From Pseudomaricurvus sp033283175 (GTDB taxonomy: Bacteria; Pseudomonadota; Gammaproteobacteria; Pseudomonadales; Cellvibrionaceae): DNA of 64,000 nt. Made by a program: the position numbers and the translations under genes. The stretch is taken from positions 1,426,001 through 1,490,000 of the forward strand of contig JAWMQM010000001.1 of the NCBI GenBank assembly GCA_033283175.1, written 5' to 3'. A model generated the notes under the pieces. That model saw nothing but the letters and a program-made list of their open reading frames with translations. It had not been told where the DNA came from and did not search any database. Shown in pieces: positions 51,407 through 60,774 of the stretch. Each line of letters opens with the position of its first letter. Position 1 is the first letter of the stretch.

Positions 51407-51934
51407 GGCGAATAATTGTAATCCTTGGTCAGAATAAAACCAGCTTGCTGAGCCAAATAGCAAAAGTTTTTTCACTTTTTTTACGTGAAATCAATTGGCC
51501 CCGAGTGCTGCCATGTTCACATCGCTGTGTTTTGAGCGTTGGTCGCGTAAACGTTCAGTGCGGCAAGCCACCCGCCGGTGGTGAAGATCGGTTTCGGTTG
51601 GGAGCATACCTCTGTGCGTGTTGTGGTTCATGGTATGCGGCCGGTCGGCTGCAAAGCATCGGACAGGGGATCCGGGCCCCGTTCATCTTAGCGTCCTTCT
51701 TTATTGTTACTGTGCGGTCGCCTGGGTCGTCAGGGATTCCCCGAACGCTGGTCGCCCCCGGGGGATTTTCTCCCTGGAAGAACGCTCCGGGGCCTGGATC
51801 GCGGTTCGCCTCTCAATTCGCGGGGAACTGTCGTGTTATGCTAGGGTCTGTTACGGAAGGCCCCGCGCGGATCGCGTTACACTCAACCAGCCGGAAATAA
51901 CAATCAACCGGTGTTGTCTATATCAGGATTAGTT
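51407..51934. other. Long intergenic region upstream of the FKBP gene
   Basis: 528 bases. The only supported element is the stress-type promoter at 51825-51851. The first part (51407-51500) is AT-rich and probably carries the algP promoter on the minus strand. Short open frames on the plus strand here have no protein-like content. GC-rich inverted segments around 51745-51800 may fold but form no clean hairpin. Confidence 0.4.
51825..51851 (+). promoter_or_regulatory. RpoE/AlgU-type promoter of the FKBP gene
   Basis: GAACTG (51825-51830, preceded by GGGG), a 16-base spacer and TCTGT (51847-51851). A start near 51857 gives a leader of about 78 bases. fkpA is a known RpoE regulon member in E. 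coli. Confidence 0.6.
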
Positions 51935-52660
51935 ATGTCGTTTACCCGAAACAAGATTTCTCGTGCGGTTGCTACCGCTGCCACCACCCTGTTGCTTGCT
52001 GGCGCGGCGACCACTTCCGTCCAGGCGGAAGAGATGGATACCGTCACCAAGCGCATGAGCTACATCTTCGGCTACCAGGTTGGCCGTAGCATTCAGGACC
52101 AACAGATTGAGATTGACCTCGATATCTACACGCAGGCGCTGAAAGATGCCCTGGCTGGCAAGGAGCCCAGCCTGACCCAGGAAGAAGTCCAGCAGGCGAT
52201 GATGGCCTTCCAGTCCATGCAGCAGGCCAAGGCTGCGAAGCTCGCCGAGGCTCAACAGGCGGTCGCCGAGGTAAACCTGAAGAAGGGGCAGGAGTTTCTC
52301 GCGGCTAACGCCAAGAAGAGCGGGGTAAAGACCACCAAGAGCGGCTTGCAGTACAAGGTGCTGGAAAAGGGCAAGGGCGCCAAGCCGACCGCTGCCAGTA
52401 CCGTTACTGTGCACTATCGTGGCACCCTGCTGGACGGTACCGAGTTTGACAGTTCCTACGCTCGTGGCACGCCCATCGAGTTCGGTGTAGGCCAGGTCAT
52501 TCCGGGCTGGACCGAAGCCCTGCAACTGATGACAGAAGGCTCCAAGTGGGAGTTGTACATTCCGTCCGACCTGGCCTATGGCCCAGGCGGCTCCAGTCCG
52601 GCAATCGGCCCCAACGAGACACTGAAGTTCGAAGTGGAGCTGATCAAGGTCAGCAACTGA
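51935..52660 (+). CDS. Periplasmic FKBP-type peptidyl-prolyl isomerase (FkpA/Mip-like)
   Basis: 241 residues from the ATG at 51935, after AGGA; a GTG at 51911 is possible but spoils the signal peptide. Signal peptide about 1-30 (ending SVQAEE). An N-terminal dimerisation domain (about 35-125) has MSYIFGYQVGRSI and the Gln/Ala-rich helix with QSMQQAKAAKLAEAQQA, then the FKBP domain with VTVHYRGTLLDGTEFDSSY, FGVGQVIPGWTEALQLM and YIPSDLAYG. It folds exported proteins. In Pseudomonas an FKBP gene also sits between algP and algQ. Confidence 0.93.
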   Translation: MSFTRNKISRAVATAATTLLLAGAATTSVQAEEMDTVTKRMSYIFGYQVGRSIQDQQIEIDLDIYTQALKDALAGKEPSLTQEEVQQAMMAFQSMQQAKAAKLAEAQQAVAEVNLKKGQEFLAANAKKSGVKTTKSGLQYKVLEKGKGAKPTAASTVTVHYRGTLLDGTEFDSSYARGTPIEFGVGQVIPGWTEALQLMTEGSKWELYIPSDLAYGPGGSSPAIGPNETLKFEVELIKVSN

Positions 52661-52675
52661 TAACTCACTGCTGTT

Positions 52676-52714
52676 CTCTGCAGCGGTAGCTGTACCGCTG
52701 CAGAGCGTTTTCTT
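52676..52714 (+). terminator. Terminator of the FKBP gene
   Basis: A 13-bp stem, CTCTGCAGCGGTA (52676-52688) with TACCGCTGCAGAG (52693-52705), loop GCTG, followed by CGTTTTCTT. Confidence 0.92.
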
Positions 52715-52728
52715 CTCCTTCCCCCGTT

Positions 52729-53541
52729 TTACGCCTCCGCAACAAAGATCTTGCCCTGCAGGTAGGTAACCGCCTTGCCCTGCAAGTAGACGCGCTCGCC
52801 GTCCATTTCACATCCTACCTTGCCGCCCCTGGCCGACATCTGAAACGCGCTGAGCCGCTTTTTGCCAAGGCGTTGTGCCCAGTAGGGTGCCAACTGGCAG
52901 TGAGCGGAGCCGGTGACGGGATCCTCATTAATGCCGAAGGTGGGGGCAAAAAAGCGAGAGACAAAATCGAATTCGGTCGATGGCGCTGTGACTATCACCG
53001 CCTTGTCGCTGGCGCTGGCCAGACGACTGAAATCGGGTTGCAGCTCGGCGAGTTGCGCTTCATTGTCCACCACCAGTAACCAGTAGCCGGCCTGTCGCGC
53101 TTCCACCAGCAGGGAGATACCCAGAGCCGCCAGCATCTCCGCCGGGGGTTCGGCGGGTGCGCCGAGGTTGGCGGGAAAGTTCATGCGCAACTCGTCTGCC
53201 CCGGCTTTCTCCACCAGCAGCTCCCCGCTGCGGGTATGAAAGATCAGCTTTTCTGCTGTCTCGCCACAGTGTTGCCAGAGGGTGTGGGCCGCTGCCAGGG
53301 TGGCGTGGCCGCAGAGATCCACTTCTGTGGCCGGCGTAAACCAGCGCAGGCGATAATGGCCCGGCTGGCTGTCGGCGATGAGGTAAGCGGTCTCGGCGAG
53401 ATTGTTCTCTTCGGCGATCTGCAGCAGCAGAGTGTCACTGAGCCAGTGTTCCAGTGGTACGACCGCCGCCGGGTTGCCGCTGAAAGCGCGTTCGGCAAAA
53501 GCGTCCACCTGATAGAGATCGAAAGATTGCAGGGCAGCCAT
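52729..53541 (-). CDS. PhzF family isomerase-like protein
   Basis: 270 residues from the ATG at 53541 (AGAGG eight bases before). PhzF proteins have a diaminopimelate-epimerase-like fold of two similar halves. Diagnostic segments are YQVDAFAERAFSGNPAAVV at the start, NNLAETAYLI with the catalytic glutamate near 46, RWFTPATEVDLCGHATLAAAH and the second-half DPVTGSAHCQLAPYW. It is a small-molecule isomerase of unknown substrate, not evidence of phenazine synthesis, since no other phz genes are here. It is convergent with the FKBP gene and lies downstream of rsd. Confidence 0.9.
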   Translation of the reverse strand: MAALQSFDLYQVDAFAERAFSGNPAAVVPLEHWLSDTLLLQIAEENNLAETAYLIADSQPGHYRLRWFTPATEVDLCGHATLAAAHTLWQHCGETAEKLIFHTRSGELLVEKAGADELRMNFPANLGAPAEPPAEMLAALGISLLVEARQAGYWLLVVDNEAQLAELQPDFSRLASASDKAVIVTAPSTEFDFVSRFFAPTFGINEDPVTGSAHCQLAPYWAQRLGKKRLSAFQMSARGGKVGCEMDGERVYLQGKAVTYLQGKIFVAEA

Positions 53542-53730
53542 GGTCACATCCTCTGTGAGGTGGGGGGAGCTCCGGTGTGGAACGAGTGGGTCAGCTTACC
53601 AGCAGCGGTAAGCCGGAATAAAGGCTGTTGGTTGCCGGCGGAAGGGGGTATTTGGGGATGGGATGGGGGTGGTGCGATTGGCTGCGCACACGGCAGCCGT
53701 CTGGGCGCCGTGGCTCAATGGCTACCGTAA

Positions 53731-54186
53731 TCAGGAGAGCTTATCCTGATGGGCGTAGTGCAGCACTTCGATGATGCGATCTTCGGCTTCAAAGCGAGTG
53801 GCCAGTACTTCTCCCAGACGAGAGAGATCCAGTACCAGCGAATCGAGATCGTCGGTGGCCAGATATTTGTCGTTGAAGTCGAGGGCAAACTCGGTGGTGT
53901 TGTCGATGTTCTCAAACAGGGTGGCGGCTTCCTTCAGGGCGTTCTGGTCGTCGAACTCCTGGCCCTCTTTCACCAGTTGATCATAGACCTCAAAGTGTCC
54001 GGCAGAGACGTAGTCCACCAGGATTTCACAAATTCGCTGCAGCTGGGCGGCGGCCTGCTCGCCGTCGGGGTCGTCCGACAGTGCGCAATAGTTAACGAGT
54101 AGTTGTTGCCGCTCCTGCAACCAGCGGTCAATGATGTCGCTGACGCCTCCCCAGCGCTCTTTGGCGGATGTGCAGTTCTCAAGCAT
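53731..54186 (-). CDS. rsd: Rsd/AlgQ family anti-sigma-70 regulator
   Basis: 151 residues (E. coli Rsd 158, AlgQ 160). Rsd binds region 4 of sigma-70 and favours alternative sigma factors. The start MLENCTSAKERWGGVSDIIDRWLQERQQLLVNYC is the family signature, and EILVDYVSAGHFEVYDQL with FNDKYLA follows. In P. aeruginosa AlgQ lies in the alg regulatory region with algP. Here the local order algP-FKBP-PhzF-rsd-lrgBA-dsbB shows an insertion of the PhzF and lrg genes. With several envelope-stress promoters in the window, a shift in sigma use is a sensible theme. Confidence 0.9.
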   Translation of the reverse strand: MLENCTSAKERWGGVSDIIDRWLQERQQLLVNYCALSDDPDGEQAAAQLQRICEILVDYVSAGHFEVYDQLVKEGQEFDDQNALKEAATLFENIDNTTEFALDFNDKYLATDDLDSLVLDLSRLGEVLATRFEAEDRIIEVLHYAHQDKLS

Positions 54187-54351
54187 TGTAGGTACATCCT
54201 CTTCGGTCGCGGTACTTCGTGGTACCGCTGGTCTGTTTTTTTATCTGCCGGCGTTCCCGATTGAAGATAGGGGATTCGGCTGCCGCGGGCAAGCCTGTTG
54301 ACGCGTCATGCGTCAGGGGCGTGTCGCCAGAGCGCACTGCCATGATACCGG

Positions 54352-55083
54352 TCAATAGCCGAGCCAGTTGATCAGGTAGGGCAGGGTTAAGGCGGTGAAA
54401 GTCCCGGTCAGGCCCATGGCCATGGTGGCGAAGGCGCCGCTGTCACTGCCAATCTCAAAGCAGCGGGCGGTACCCACGCCGTGGGCGTTGATACCCATCA
54501 CCACACCCTGCAGGCGGGTGTCAGTAAGTCGGCTCAGCCAGAAGACCGCCGGACTCAGCAGCACGCCGAGGATACCGGTAAACACCACTACCCCGGTAGT
54601 GAGCGTCGCCATGGCGCCGATCTGGTCGGCGATGCCGATGGCGATGGGTGTGGTGACCGACTTGGGTGCCAGCGACAGCAGCACGTCGTTACTGGCACCC
54701 ATGCTCCAGGCAATGCCGACAGCAATGGCGGGTGCGGCGAGCGCGCCGAACAGCACCGTAACCAGAATGGGCATGGCCTGGCGTCGCAGCACGTGGAACT
54801 CGTTGTAGAGTGGTATGGCCAGGGCCACCGTGGTGGGCCCCAGCAGGAAATAGATCAGCTGGTTGGCGTCGACGTAAGCCCGGTAGCTGATGCCCGAGAG
54901 CTTCAGCAGCAGGGCAATCACCACCGCGCTCACCGCCACCGGGTGAATCAGGGCCGAGCGATTGCAGCGGTTATAGAGCCAGAGGGCGCCCTGATAGACC
55001 AGCAGGGTGAGCAGCAGGCCAAACAGCGGCTTCTCCGCCAGGCTGGCCAGGTAGTTGTGAAGATCCTGCAACAGCGTATCCAT
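54352..55083 (-). CDS. LrgB/CidB family membrane protein
   Basis: 243 residues with seven to nine hydrophobic helices. Conserved text: LGPTTVALAIPLYN near 81-94, SLAPKSVTTPIAIGIADQIG near 140-160, LTTGVVVFTGILG and MGINAHGVGTARCFEIG. LrgB partners LrgA; the pair has been described as holin/antiholin-like in staphylococci and as pyruvate or glycolate transporters in other bacteria. It starts seven bases after lrgA, in the same transcript as dsbB. Confidence 0.92.
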   Translation of the reverse strand: MDTLLQDLHNYLASLAEKPLFGLLLTLLVYQGALWLYNRCNRSALIHPVAVSAVVIALLLKLSGISYRAYVDANQLIYFLLGPTTVALAIPLYNEFHVLRRQAMPILVTVLFGALAAPAIAVGIAWSMGASNDVLLSLAPKSVTTPIAIGIADQIGAMATLTTGVVVFTGILGVLLSPAVFWLSRLTDTRLQGVVMGINAHGVGTARCFEIGSDSGAFATMAMGLTGTFTALTLPYLINWLGY

Positions 55084-55090
55084 GGCGACC

Positions 55091-55429
55091 TCAGTGGCTC
55101 GAGCCGAGACGCTTGATCAGCCACGCACTCAACAGCATGGTGATAAAGGTGCCGGCCACCATGGCGGCAATCACCGCCGGCCAGTGACGCTGGATCTCCG
55201 GCGGCAGGAAAAACAGGCCCACACCCGCCGGCAGGAAGAAGAGGCTGAGGTACTGCACCAGGGTCTGGGCGGTACGCTGTACTTCGGGGGAGGGGCCACG
55301 TTTGATGTGCAGCGCCAACCACAGCAACAGCATGCCGGCGACGGGGCCGGGAATGGGGCTGTGGGTCAGTGCTACCAGGATCTCGCCCAGCAGCTGGAAC
55401 AGCAGCAGTACGATAATCCCCTGCAGCAT
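55091..55429 (-). CDS. LrgA/CidA family membrane protein
   Basis: 112 residues, four hydrophobic helices. LLFQLLGEILVALTHSPIPGPVAGMLLLWLAL and LFFLPAGVGLFFLP are typical of LrgA/CidA. The start ATG overlaps the dsbB stop by one base (TGATG), so translation is coupled to dsbB. The usual LysR or LytTR regulator of cid/lrg operons is not seen nearby. Confidence 0.92.
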   Translation of the reverse strand: MLQGIIVLLLFQLLGEILVALTHSPIPGPVAGMLLLWLALHIKRGPSPEVQRTAQTLVQYLSLFFLPAGVGLFFLPPEIQRHWPAVIAAMVAGTFITMLLSAWLIKRLGSSH

Positions 55430-55917
55430 CAGCGGCGCCGGATGATTTGCCAGAGGTTAAGGGCAATCAGGCCGGCAAAGGCCACCGCCACCCAGGCGGG
55501 CATGCTCAGCCCCAACAGGGTCCATGAGACCTCGGCACAGTTGCCATCACCGGCCAGCAACAGTTGCAGCGCCTGTCCCAGGGGAAAGTTTTCAAACATG
55601 TAGCCAAGGCCAGGGCCGCAGGCGGGCACCTGGTCTTCGGGCAGGCTCTGCAGCCAGACATGGCGCAGCGACACCGCCCCACCAACCGCAGCGAAAGCAA
55701 TGGCGAGCAAGGCGTATATGCGACGACCGAGTTGCGCCGGATTGTGGATTGCGGCGATCAAGGCACAGAGGCTGACGGCAAACACAAACAGGCGCTGGGT
55801 AATGCAGAGCGGGCAGGGGTCCATGCCCTGGCCGTACTGAAAATAGAGCGCGGTGATATTGAGCGCGGTGCAGCCAAAAAAGATCAGCAAAAAAGTACTG
55901 CGAATACTGAGTGTCAT
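55429..55917 (-). CDS. dsbB: Disulfide bond formation protein B
   Basis: 162 residues (E. coli 176), four membrane helices. It re-oxidises DsbA and passes electrons to quinones. All four essential cysteines are visible: C35 and C38 (CPLC), C100 (VPACGPG) and C127 (GNCAEVSW). The conserved arginine after the first pair (CITQR) is present. P. aeruginosa has a dsbB-type gene (dsbH) in its alg region too. Its partner DsbA is at 27525. Here it leads an operon with lrgA and lrgB. Confidence 0.93.
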   Translation of the reverse strand: MTLSIRSTFLLIFFGCTALNITALYFQYGQGMDPCPLCITQRLFVFAVSLCALIAAIHNPAQLGRRIYALLAIAFAAVGGAVSLRHVWLQSLPEDQVPACGPGLGYMFENFPLGQALQLLLAGDGNCAEVSWTLLGLSMPAWVAVAFAGLIALNLWQIIRRR

Positions 55918-56122
55918 GGATCTCCCCCGTCAGTGAGCGGCTACACTAGGCGAAAAGGAAGTTCAGCACAAGTTGGCCTCTGCTGGCCACAAGACCATGG
56001 TCGCAAAGGGATAAGCGGTGGGAAAAGCAGGCTGCGGAGAGAGGGCTTTCAGCCGTGGGAAGAGGAGCGGGGCGGGCACTCACTGGTGCCCGCCAAACAC
56101 AAACACAGGGCGGGAGGATTGA

Positions 56123-56512
56123 TTACTCCTCGTCGCACTGCGCCTGATAACCGGCTGCGTCCATGGCGTCGTCCAGCTCGGACAGATTGGTCGGCTTGAC
56201 CTTGAAGAACCAGCCGTCGTCGTAGGGCGACTCGTTGACGGTTTCCGGGGCGTCTTCCAGGGCGGCGTTAACAGCGATCACTTCACCGCTGACCGGGGAG
56301 TAGATGTCAGAGGCGGCCTTGACCGACTCCACCACACCCGCTTCTTCGCCGGCGTTGACGGTGCTGCCCACTTCCGGGGTCTCAACGTAAACCACATCAC
56401 CAAGGGCTTCCTGAGCGTGGTCGGTAATACCGATGGTCACGGTACCGTCCTCTTCTACACGCGCCCACTCGTGGCTGGACAGGTATTTCAGTTCTTTGCG
56501 AACTTCGCTCAT
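56123..56512 (-). CDS. gcvH: Glycine cleavage system H protein
   Basis: 129 residues from the ATG at 56512 (E. coli 129); upstream extension to 56632 is not conserved. It carries the aminomethyl group on lipoylated lysine, K65 in GVVESVKAASD. LKYLSSHEWARVEEDG, GITDHAQEALGDVVYVE and NESPYDDGWFFKVKP are diagnostic. No gcvT or gcvP is adjacent, and the gap upstream shows no glycine riboswitch that I can recognise, so gcvH is separate from the rest of the system, at least here. Confidence 0.95.
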   Translation of the reverse strand: MSEVRKELKYLSSHEWARVEEDGTVTIGITDHAQEALGDVVYVETPEVGSTVNAGEEAGVVESVKAASDIYSPVSGEVIAVNAALEDAPETVNESPYDDGWFFKVKPTNLSELDDAMDAAGYQAQCDEE

Positions 56513-56806
56513 GGTGATTTCCTCAAAAGTCGTCGCCGGCATCCCGGTGGTGTCTGATCGCTGGACGGCCCGTTTCCGGTGCCCCTGAAAAGGGCGTAGT
56601 TTAGCCGGTTTTGCGCCCTCGTGAAACGCCACCGCGCGCGTCAGGTGCCGGCAAGTGACACAGGCAGGGAATCCTTACGCGCCGGTTCTGTCTGATGCAT
56701 AGGATTGTTACACTCGGCGCCATCGCAGCGTCCTGCGACCGGGGCTGGAAGTCGGCAAGGCCAGCAGTTGGGAAAGGCCGGAAGATGGGATAGGAGAGAT
56801 AAGCGC

Positions 56807-58846
56807 GTGAAAGCTCTGTTGAAGTGGTCAGCCCTGCTGCTGGCCGGATTGCTGGGTGTGGTGGTTGTGGCACTGGTAGGTCTGCTGATGTGGTTGGACC
56901 CCAACGACTACCGCGATGAGCTGCAGCAACTGGCGGCGGAGCAGGGTATCCCCCTGCAGCTGCGCGGTGACCTGGGCTGGCAGCTGTGGCCGCGGCTGGG
57001 TATATCGGTAGACGACGTCGAGCTGGGCGAGCCCGGGCAGCCCCTGCTGCAGGCCCGCAGCCTGTCCGGGCAGGTGGCGATCTGGCCGCTGCTCAGTGGA
57101 CAGGTAATTGTGGAAGCCGTCTATATAGAAGGCGCTGATATCCGCCTGCAGGTGGCAGCCGATGGCAGCAGCAACTGGGATTTCCTGCTGCAGGACGAGA
57201 GCGCTGCCGCGGCACAGGAGCCCGCCGCCTCCGCACCGGAGGCGGATACTGCCGGCAGTGCCTCGCCGCTGCAGCTGGCGGTCGAATCCCTGCAGATAGT
57301 GGACAGCGCCCTGCGTTACGACGATCGCGCGCAGGGCGTGGACGTCAGCCTTGGTCAGGTGCAGGTCACCAGCAGCGGCCTCAACCTCACCGGCCAGCCC
57401 TTCCGCTGGCAACACAGCATGCGCCTGCAGCTGCCGGAGCGGCCCCCGTTGCTGCTGGGCACCGAGGGTCTGCTGGGGGTGAACCTGGAGACCAGCCAGC
57501 TGCAATTGCAGGACTTTACCGTTACCGCCACCGCCAACGACTCCCCCCTCAGTGTCCAGCTCAACGGTGAAGTCCTGTGGCAGACCCCGTCCGCATCATT
57601 GCAGTTAGCCATGCCGCAGACCAACCTGGCGCAGTGGCTGACCCAGTGGCAGATCGAACTGCCCCCCATGGCCGCTGCCGATGCCCTTAACAAGGTTGCG
57701 CTGCAGGCGGCGATCAGCGGCAGTGGCGAAGAGTGGCAGGTGCGTGACCTGGATATGGCCATGGACCAGACCCGCTGGCAGGGACAGCTTGCCAGCGGCG
57801 CCAAAGGGATGTCTGCCAACCTCAGCGCGGACCGTCTCGACCTGGACCGCTACCTGCCTTTGCCGGAGCCGGCATCTGCTCCCGGCGCCACTCCGGCAGT
57901 GGCCGCCAAAAGTGATGATCACCGCGTGGTACCGCTGCTCTCCGATGAGCCGTTGCCGCTGGATGACCTTAAAACCCTGCACGCCAAAGCGGAGGTGCGC
58001 ATCGGCGAGCTGGTGTACCAGCAGCTGCCCATGCAGAAGGTGGTGGTAAAACTGCTGGCGGATGGCAAGCAGGTGGCGCTACAGCAGCTCTCCACCAACC
58101 TGCAGGATGGCGGCCTCAAGGCCAGCGCCAGCCTGACACTGGACGCGCAGCCACTCCTGCAGGTCAACAGCAGCTTCACCCAGATGCCGTTGCAGACCCT
58201 GTTGACCACCTTTGCCGACGAGGCGCGGCTGGCGGGCAAGGCCGACGGCGACGTGAAGATCAACAGCCGTGGCAACAGCCTGCGCCAGTGGCAGCAGCAG
58301 TTGGTGGGGGACATCAGCCTCAGGGCCAATACCCTCACCCTCGCCACCGTCGACGTGGAACGCAGTGCCTGTGAACTGGCGGCGCTGGTGAACCGGGAGC
58401 CGGTGCCTGCCATCGAGTGGCAGAACCAGACCACCCTGCAGGATATGACCACCAGCATCGCCATTCGCGGCGACAAGGTCACCGTCACTGGCCTGCAGGC
58501 CGGGGTGGAAAACCTGCAGGTAAAAACCACCGGCAAGCTGGGACTGGATAACGGCAAGTTCGAATTCCCGCTGTCGGTGGCCTTCAGTGGCAGCGCCGAC
58601 CCGGAACGGGATTGCCAGGTGCGCGACCGCTGGCGCAACCGCGACCTGCCGCTGCGCTGCAAAGGCGCGCTGCACGACCTGAGCGCCAAGGTCTGCCTGC
58701 CGGACACCAAGCGCCTCGACGACCTGCTGCGCGATGAGGCCAAGGCCAAGGCCAGCGAAAAGGTACAGGAAAAACTGCAGGAGAAACTGGGCGACGACGG
58801 CAAAGCCGTGGAGAACCTGCTCAAGGATCTCTTTAAGAAACGCTAA
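56807..58846 (+). CDS. AsmA family protein
   Basis: 679 residues from a GTG at 56807 with AGGAGA eight bases before; the open frame begins at 56705 but the extension is not protein-like. One N-terminal membrane helix (about 5-29) precedes a long periplasmic beta-rich region. The start resembles AsmA: WLDPNDYRDELQQLAAEQ and LRGDLGWQLWPRLGISVDDVELG. AsmA-like proteins form bridges for lipid traffic between membranes. The C-terminal part has a cysteine triplet region (CQVRDRWRNRDLPLRC ... KVCLPDTKR), then a Lys/Glu-rich tail. mutY follows 68 bases later. Confidence 0.9.
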   Translation: MKALLKWSALLLAGLLGVVVVALVGLLMWLDPNDYRDELQQLAAEQGIPLQLRGDLGWQLWPRLGISVDDVELGEPGQPLLQARSLSGQVAIWPLLSGQVIVEAVYIEGADIRLQVAADGSSNWDFLLQDESAAAAQEPAASAPEADTAGSASPLQLAVESLQIVDSALRYDDRAQGVDVSLGQVQVTSSGLNLTGQPFRWQHSMRLQLPERPPLLLGTEGLLGVNLETSQLQLQDFTVTATANDSPLSVQLNGEVLWQTPSASLQLAMPQTNLAQWLTQWQIELPPMAAADALNKVALQAAISGSGEEWQVRDLDMAMDQTRWQGQLASGAKGMSANLSADRLDLDRYLPLPEPASAPGATPAVAAKSDDHRVVPLLSDEPLPLDDLKTLHAKAEVRIGELVYQQLPMQKVVVKLLADGKQVALQQLSTNLQDGGLKASASLTLDAQPLLQVNSSFTQMPLQTLLTTFADEARLAGKADGDVKINSRGNSLRQWQQQLVGDISLRANTLTLATVDVERSACELAALVNREPVPAIEWQNQTTLQDMTTSIAIRGDKVTVTGLQAGVENLQVKTTGKLGLDNGKFEFPLSVAFSGSADPERDCQVRDRWRNRDLPLRCKGALHDLSAKVCLPDTKRLDDLLRDEAKAKASEKVQEKLQEKLGDDGKAVENLLKDLFKKR

Positions 58847-58914
58847 CGCCTGAGACAAGAAACGCCAGCGCCCGAGCCAGGTCGCAGAGGCAGGACAGAG
58901 ATACAGCAACATTT

Positions 58915-59979
<1,065 letters not shown>

Positions 59980-60015
59980 CCCCGGGGCCCCAGTCACACC
60001 CGCAGGAAATACGTC

Positions 60016-60291
60016 ATGACACGCACCGTCTTTTGCCGCAAATACCAACAGGAGATGGAAGGGCTGGATGCGCCACCCTATCCCGGTCCCAAAGGGGTGG
60101 ATATCTACGAACACGTCTCCAAACAGGCCTGGCAGGAGTGGCTGGACCACCAGACCATGCTCATCAACGAAAAGCGCCTCAATATGATGGACATGACCGC
60201 CCGCACATACCTCACCGGCCAGATGGAGAAGTTCTTCAGCGGCGAAGAGGTGGACGGTGCCGACGGCTACGTACCGCCGGAAGAGCAATAA
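60016..60291 (+). CDS. yggX: Oxidative damage protection / iron-trafficking protein YggX
   Basis: 91 residues (E. coli 91). TRTVFCRKYQQEMEGLDAPP at the start with the conserved Cys7, then GPKGVDIYEHVSKQAWQEW and NEKRLNMMDMTARTYL, identify it. YggX protects iron-sulfur clusters, which fits its linkage with MutY, an iron-sulfur enzyme. It starts 36 bases after mutY. A TGGTCA...TGACCA inverted repeat (60314-60330) follows the stop. Confidence 0.96.
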   Translation: MTRTVFCRKYQQEMEGLDAPPYPGPKGVDIYEHVSKQAWQEWLDHQTMLINEKRLNMMDMTARTYLTGQMEKFFSGEEVDGADGYVPPEEQ

Positions 60292-60313
60292 TAGCGGCTG
60301 TCACAGGCGGGAT

Positions 60314-60330
60314 TGGTCAAAATGTGACCA
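60314..60330. repeat. Inverted repeat after yggX
   Basis: TGGTCA (60314-60319), five-base AAATG loop, TGACCA (60325-60330). It lies 22 bases after the yggX stop and 37 before the tRNA promoter. It could be a short hairpin or an operator; no T-run follows. Confidence 0.35.
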
Positions 60331-60366
60331 GTCATCCTGCCGAGGTCAAAAATTCCGGGGACAGTC

Positions 60367-60395
60367 TTGACGTCGTCGGGACGAAACGGTTTAAT
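60367..60395 (+). promoter_or_regulatory. Promoter of tRNA-Phe
   Basis: TTGACG (60367-60372), 17-base spacer, TTTAAT (60390-60395), followed by a GC-rich discriminator. The predicted start near 60402 leaves about 31 bases of 5' leader before the mature tRNA. Confidence 0.75.
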
Positions 60396-60432
60396 ACGCG
60401 CCTCTTGTGATCTCCTCCGTGAGAAACACAGC

Positions 60433-60508
60433 GCCCGGATAGCTCAGTCGGTAGAGCAGGGGATTGAAAATCCCCGTGTCGGTGGTTCGATTCCGCCTCC
60501 GGGCACCA
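60433..60508 (+). tRNA. tRNA-Phe (GAA)
   Basis: 76 bases with encoded CCA. The acceptor stem GCCCGGA pairs with TCCGGGC; the D-loop contains AGCTCAGTCGGTAGAGC; the anticodon stem GGGGA/TCCCC holds TTGAAAA with anticodon GAA; the T-arm is GGTGG-TTCGATT-CCGCC. A terminator follows 13 bases later, so it is a single-gene unit. Gene content and base composition change right after it. Confidence 0.98.
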
Positions 60509-60521
60509 TCTTTAAAAAAGG

Positions 60522-60547
60522 CCCTGCAGCAATGCAGGGTCTTTTTT
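60522..60547 (+). terminator. Terminator of tRNA-Phe
   Basis: CCCTGCA (60522-60528), loop GCAA, TGCAGGG (60533-60539), then TCTTTTTT. An A6 run precedes the stem. Confidence 0.92.
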
Positions 60548-60774
60548 GTTTCTGCACCCGCAATGTCTCAGGTGCGGATATTCCGGTTCGGACCAGCCTC
60601 TCGAATTTATTCTCCTGATGGTTGCAGCTCTTATCGCGGCGGGTAAGGTGTTAAACCCAATTCTTGCCCATCGAGTAGCCCTCAATGGTTACAGAAACTA
60701 CCTTTCAGCGCCTCTGAGCAAACACACTAATTACCGTCGCGCGCCGGACGTAGTGAATATCAAAAGAAGCCTAT

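Noticed and set aside
55917..55975. GAACTT on the minus strand upstream of dsbB as an RpoE promoter
   Set aside because: No TC-starting -10 is found 15-17 bases downstream (the bases there are AGCCG).
56513..56704. Possible glycine riboswitch before gcvH
   Set aside because: No paired aptamer-like conserved core was recognisable by eye.
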